From an uncultured Blastococcus sp. (GTDB lineage Bacteria > Actinomycetota > Actinomycetes > Mycobacteriales > Antricoccaceae): a DNA stretch of 8,649 nucleotides. The DNA is taken from assembly GCA_946221975.1 (NCBI GenBank), contig CAMIGT010000033.1, forward strand, positions 1-8,649, read 5' to 3'. Shown here in pieces: positions 7,715-8,649 of the stretch (positions within the stretch are counted from its first letter, which is position 1; every line of letters begins with the position of its first letter). Under the pieces are notes generated by a model that saw only the letters and a program-made list of their open reading frames with translations, did not search any database and was not told the origin of the DNA. The translations under genes were made by a program, and so were the position numbers.

Positions 7715-7790
7715 GCCGACTTGGCGCAATTGGCAGCGCATCTGTCTTGTAAACAGAGGGTTGCGGGTTCGAGTCCCGCAGTCGGCTCCA
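7715..7790 (+). tRNA. tRNA-Thr (anticodon TGT)
   Basis: A 76-nt cloverleaf with all stems paired. Acceptor GCCGACT (7715-7721) pairs with AGTCGGC (7780-7786). The D arm is GCGC/GCGC. Anticodon stem TCTGT (7741-7745) pairs with ACAGA (7753-7757), and loop CTTGTAA puts TGT at 7748-7750, reading ACA. T stem GCGGG (7763-7767) pairs with CCCGC (7775-7779) around TTCGAGT. The discriminator is T and CCA is encoded (7788-7790). A possible -10 element, TACCAT (7687-7692), lies upstream, but no matching -35 is visible. Transcription runs toward the hairpin block that follows. Confidence 0.97.
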
Positions 7791-7791
7791 A

Positions 7792-7861
7792 CTGACAGCG
7801 CTCCGCTCAGAATGGAGCGCTAGTTGCAAAAGACCGCAACCAACGCTCCATTCTGAGTCAG
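7792..7861. terminator. Large stem-loop with a competing hairpin, directly 3' of tRNA-Thr; probable (bidirectional) terminator
   Basis: CTCAGAATGGAGCG (7806-7819) is perfectly complementary to CGCTCCATTCTGAG (7844-7857). The stem continues inward, after a short internal loop, with GTTGC/GCAAC (7823-7827, 7836-7840) closing an AAAAGACC loop. Outside, CTGA (7792-7795) can pair with TCAG (7858-7861) across a bulge. A second hairpin, AGCGCTCC (7797-7804) with GGAGCGCT (7814-7821), uses part of the same left arm, so the two cannot form together. There is no T-run, which is common for actinobacterial terminators. The position between tRNA-Thr and a convergent minus-strand gene suggests termination in one or both directions; function is inferred. 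Confidence 0.6.
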
Positions 7862-7867
7862 GCGTGT

Positions 7868-7929
7868 TGGCCGGCGGTGGTTTCGACAACCGGCGCTCGC
7901 CCTTGGGGGCTCGCGCCTGCTCAACCACC
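7868..7929. repeat. Intergenic hairpin repeat, copy 1 (REP-like)
   Basis: A 62-bp unit starting TGGCCGG and bounded by the inverted ends GGTGGTT (7876-7882) and AACCACC (7923-7929). Inside, GGCGC and GCGCC pair, followed by CCC with GGG, so it folds as a long imperfect stem. Copy 2 lies 26 bp away in the same orientation and differs only by one C/T substitution and one T insertion. The pattern GGTTTCGAC...GCTCAACC resembles abundant intergenic elements I recall from actinobacterial genomes; that link is from memory, not a search. Confidence 0.85.
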
Positions 7930-7955
7930 GACAGGCGGGCTCGGCCGCCGCGAGG

Positions 7956-8016
7956 TGGCCGGTGGTGGTTTCGACAACCGGCGCTCGCCCTGGGGGCTCG
8001 CGCCTGCTCAACCACC
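7956..8016. repeat. Intergenic hairpin repeat, copy 2 (REP-like)
   Basis: A 61-bp direct copy of the unit at 7868-7929, with ends GGTGGTT (7964-7970) and AACCACC (8010-8016). It ends 9 bp before the stop codon side of the minus-strand mini-gene remnant, so a transcript from that gene would run straight into it. A role as terminator or mRNA 3'-end stabiliser is plausible. Confidence 0.85.
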
Positions 8017-8025
8017 AAGTTGCGC

Positions 8026-8222
8026 CTAGTCGGTTGCTCCTCGGCGGCGGCCGGCGATGGTGAGGCCGGCACCGAGCCCCAGCAGGGTCACCGCGATCAG
8101 GCCGAGGTTGCCGGCATCGACACCGGTCCGGGCGAGATTCGGCGACTTGCCTGACCCCTTCGGGCCGCCGCGGCGGCGAGGATGATGCCCAGCTGGCGAG
8201 TACGGCGGACGCGGGTCGGCAT
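8026..8222 (-). pseudogene. Remnant of a small LAxTG sortase-anchored surface protein; start and sorting signal in different frames
   Basis: An ATG at 8222 with GGAGG eight bases upstream starts MPTRVRRTRQLGIILAAAAA, a basic N-terminus followed by a short hydrophobic run like the front of a signal peptide. In that frame the sequence then turns arginine-rich and stops at 8097 (41 residues). In the -1 frame, from about 8163 to the stop at 8026, the sequence reads PKGSGKSPNLARTG, then a hydrophobic stretch GLIAVTLLGLGAGLTIAG and a basic tail RRRGATD. This is a complete cell-wall sorting signal: LARTG fits the LAxTG consensus of class E sortases. The two parts belong together but need a one-base insertion or a -1 shift near 8155-8180. 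The shortened hydrophobic core and missing mature region suggest an internal deletion. A sequencing error in the GC run or recoding are alternatives. The longer ORF to 8337 carrying LARTG has no signal peptide and ignores the ribosome binding site. Confidence 0.6.
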
Positions 8223-8230
8223 AGAGAAAG

Positions 8231-8235
8231 CCTCC
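8231..8235 (-). promoter_or_regulatory. Strong Shine-Dalgarno site of the LARTG mini-gene
   Basis: The plus strand reads CCTCC here, so the minus strand has GGAGG, eight bases before the ATG at 8222. It decides the start in favour of the signal-peptide-like frame rather than the longer ORF that begins at 8337. Confidence 0.7.
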
Positions 8236-8391
8236 GTGGGGGACGGCGGAGCGGCGAACGAAGCGAGGGGACTCGTCGACAATAACGGTGAGTTCACATC
8301 GCCGGAAGCGAATCGGCGGTACTCGCGAGACGTTCACGGATCGGTCATGCCCGCGTTACCGACCCCGCTATCCTGGCCGGGTTTGGCCGAG

Positions 8392-8397
8392 AGGGAG
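8392..8397 (+). promoter_or_regulatory. Ribosome binding site of the right-edge oxidoreductase
   Basis: AGGGAG ends five bases before the ATG at 8403. Further upstream, TATCCT at 8369-8374 could be a -10 element, but I see no convincing -35 at the right distance. The 180 bp between the two divergent starts (8223-8402) holds nothing else I can support. Confidence 0.65.
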
Positions 8398-8402
8398 AGA
8401 AA

Positions 8403-8649
8403 ATGTCCAGCTATCGTGGGGATTCGGCACAGATCGCCGTCCTCGGCAGCGGAGTCGCCGGCGCTGCCACCGCCTACGCCCTCTCGCGGCGCGGCGCGCG
8501 CGTGAGCATCATCGACGAGGCGCGGACCGGTCAGGCCACGGCCGCCGGCGCGGGAATCATCGCGCCCTGGACGTCGTCGGCAGACGGCCCCTTCTACGAC
8601 CTGTACGCCGCGGGCGCCGCCTACTACCCGCAGGTCGTCGACGAGCTGG
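8403..8649 (+). CDS. FAD-dependent oxidoreductase, DAO (D-amino acid oxidase/DadA-like) family; 3' end outside window
   Basis: The first 82 residues run to the window edge with no stop. IAVLGSGVAGAATAYALSRR (11-30) is the Rossmann dinucleotide-binding loop with G15, G17 and G20, and the acidic end of strand 2 is VSIIDEA (34-40, D38/E39), which binds the FAD ribose. ATAAGAGIIAPWTS (45-58) is the DAO-family segment that follows the first fold. Members oxidise amino or imino groups of glycine, sarcosine, proline or D-amino acids; the substrate-binding half is outside the window, so no specific reaction can be given. The ATG at 8403 has an AGGGAG site five bases upstream. It is divergent from the LARTG mini-gene. 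Confidence 0.88.
   Translation, partial: MSSYRGDSAQIAVLGSGVAGAATAYALSRRGARVSIIDEARTGQATAAGAGIIAPWTSSADGPFYDLYAAGAAYYPQVVDEL

Noticed and set aside
7597..7795. Short ORFs across tRNA-Thr on both strands
   Set aside because: They translate the tRNA itself (SCKQRVAGSSPAVGS and GLEPATLCLQ types) and are known spurious proteins.
7868..8016. CRISPR array
   Set aside because: There are only two copies, each over 60 bp and folding as a hairpin, with a 26-bp spacer and no cas genes nearby.
7131..8072. N-terminal extension of the polymerase frame through gluconokinase, tRNA-Thr and the repeats
   Set aside because: It contains antisense tRNA translation (SRLRDSNPQPSVYKTDALPI) and hairpin-repeat translation (VVEQARAP repeated), both familiar artefacts of annotation. 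The polymerase starts at 7130 or 7097.
8150..8180. Programmed -1 frameshift site in the LARTG mini-gene
   Set aside because: No X-XXY-YYZ slippery heptamer lies in the correct frame at the junction. Kept only as a possibility; mutation or sequencing error is simpler.
8288..8318. Weak inverted repeats (GTGA/TCAC; CGCCG/CGGCG) as an operator between the mini-gene and the DAO oxidoreductase
   Set aside because: The arms are 4-5 bp and expected by chance in GC-rich sequence, and no regulator gene is adjacent.
8026..8337. The 103-residue ORF as the intact form of the LARTG protein
   Set aside because: Its N-terminal half has no signal peptide, which a sortase substrate needs, and the strong GGAGG site at 8231-8235 serves an ATG in a different frame.

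Overview
The window looks like chromosomal DNA from a high-GC actinobacterium. Evidence: strongly GC-biased codon third positions with long shadow ORFs, GTG starts, Pol I-like and DUF445 proteins of actinobacterial type, a sortase signal of the LAxTG form favoured by actinobacterial class E sortases, and intergenic hairpin repeats of a kind I recall from actinobacterial genomes. I cannot name the genus. Most of it is ordinary housekeeping and metabolic sequence.

Layout. (1) Positions 1-581, plus strand: the 3' part of a SPOUT-class 23S rRNA 2'-O-methyltransferase (RlmB type), cut by the left edge. (2) 582-3575, plus: a 997-residue flavin/iron-sulfur oxidoreductase (GlcD-GlcF fusion, YdiJ-like, probably acting on a D-2-hydroxyacid), starting on the base after the methyltransferase stop. 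(3) 3565-7130, minus: a compact three-gene run read right to left. It holds a Pol I-like polymerase with a degraded exonuclease domain, a DUF445 membrane protein and a GNAT acetyltransferase. The GNAT gene overlaps the oxidoreductase tail to tail by 11 bp. (4) 7164-7664, plus: a gluconokinase, divergent from the polymerase. (5) 7715-7790, plus: tRNA-Thr(TGT) with an encoded CCA end. (6) 7791-8402: an intergenic block with two mutually exclusive hairpins, two nearly identical 61-62 bp hairpin repeats, and on the minus strand a remnant of a small sortase-anchored surface protein. In that remnant the signal-peptide-like start and the LARTG sorting signal lie in different frames. (7) 8403-8649, plus: the start of a DAO-family FAD-dependent oxidoreductase, cut by the right edge.

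Functional links are few. The polymerase/DUF445/GNAT run may be one transcript, since its gaps are 41 and 3 bp. The two plus-strand genes on the left may be co-transcribed although their functions are unrelated. The least ordinary sequence is 7791-8222: competing hairpins after a tRNA, a duplicated hairpin repeat between convergent genes, and a broken or recoded mini-gene with a strong ribosome binding site. I see no CRISPR array, insertion sequence, prophage or defence system. Nothing here amounts to a clearly new multi-gene system.
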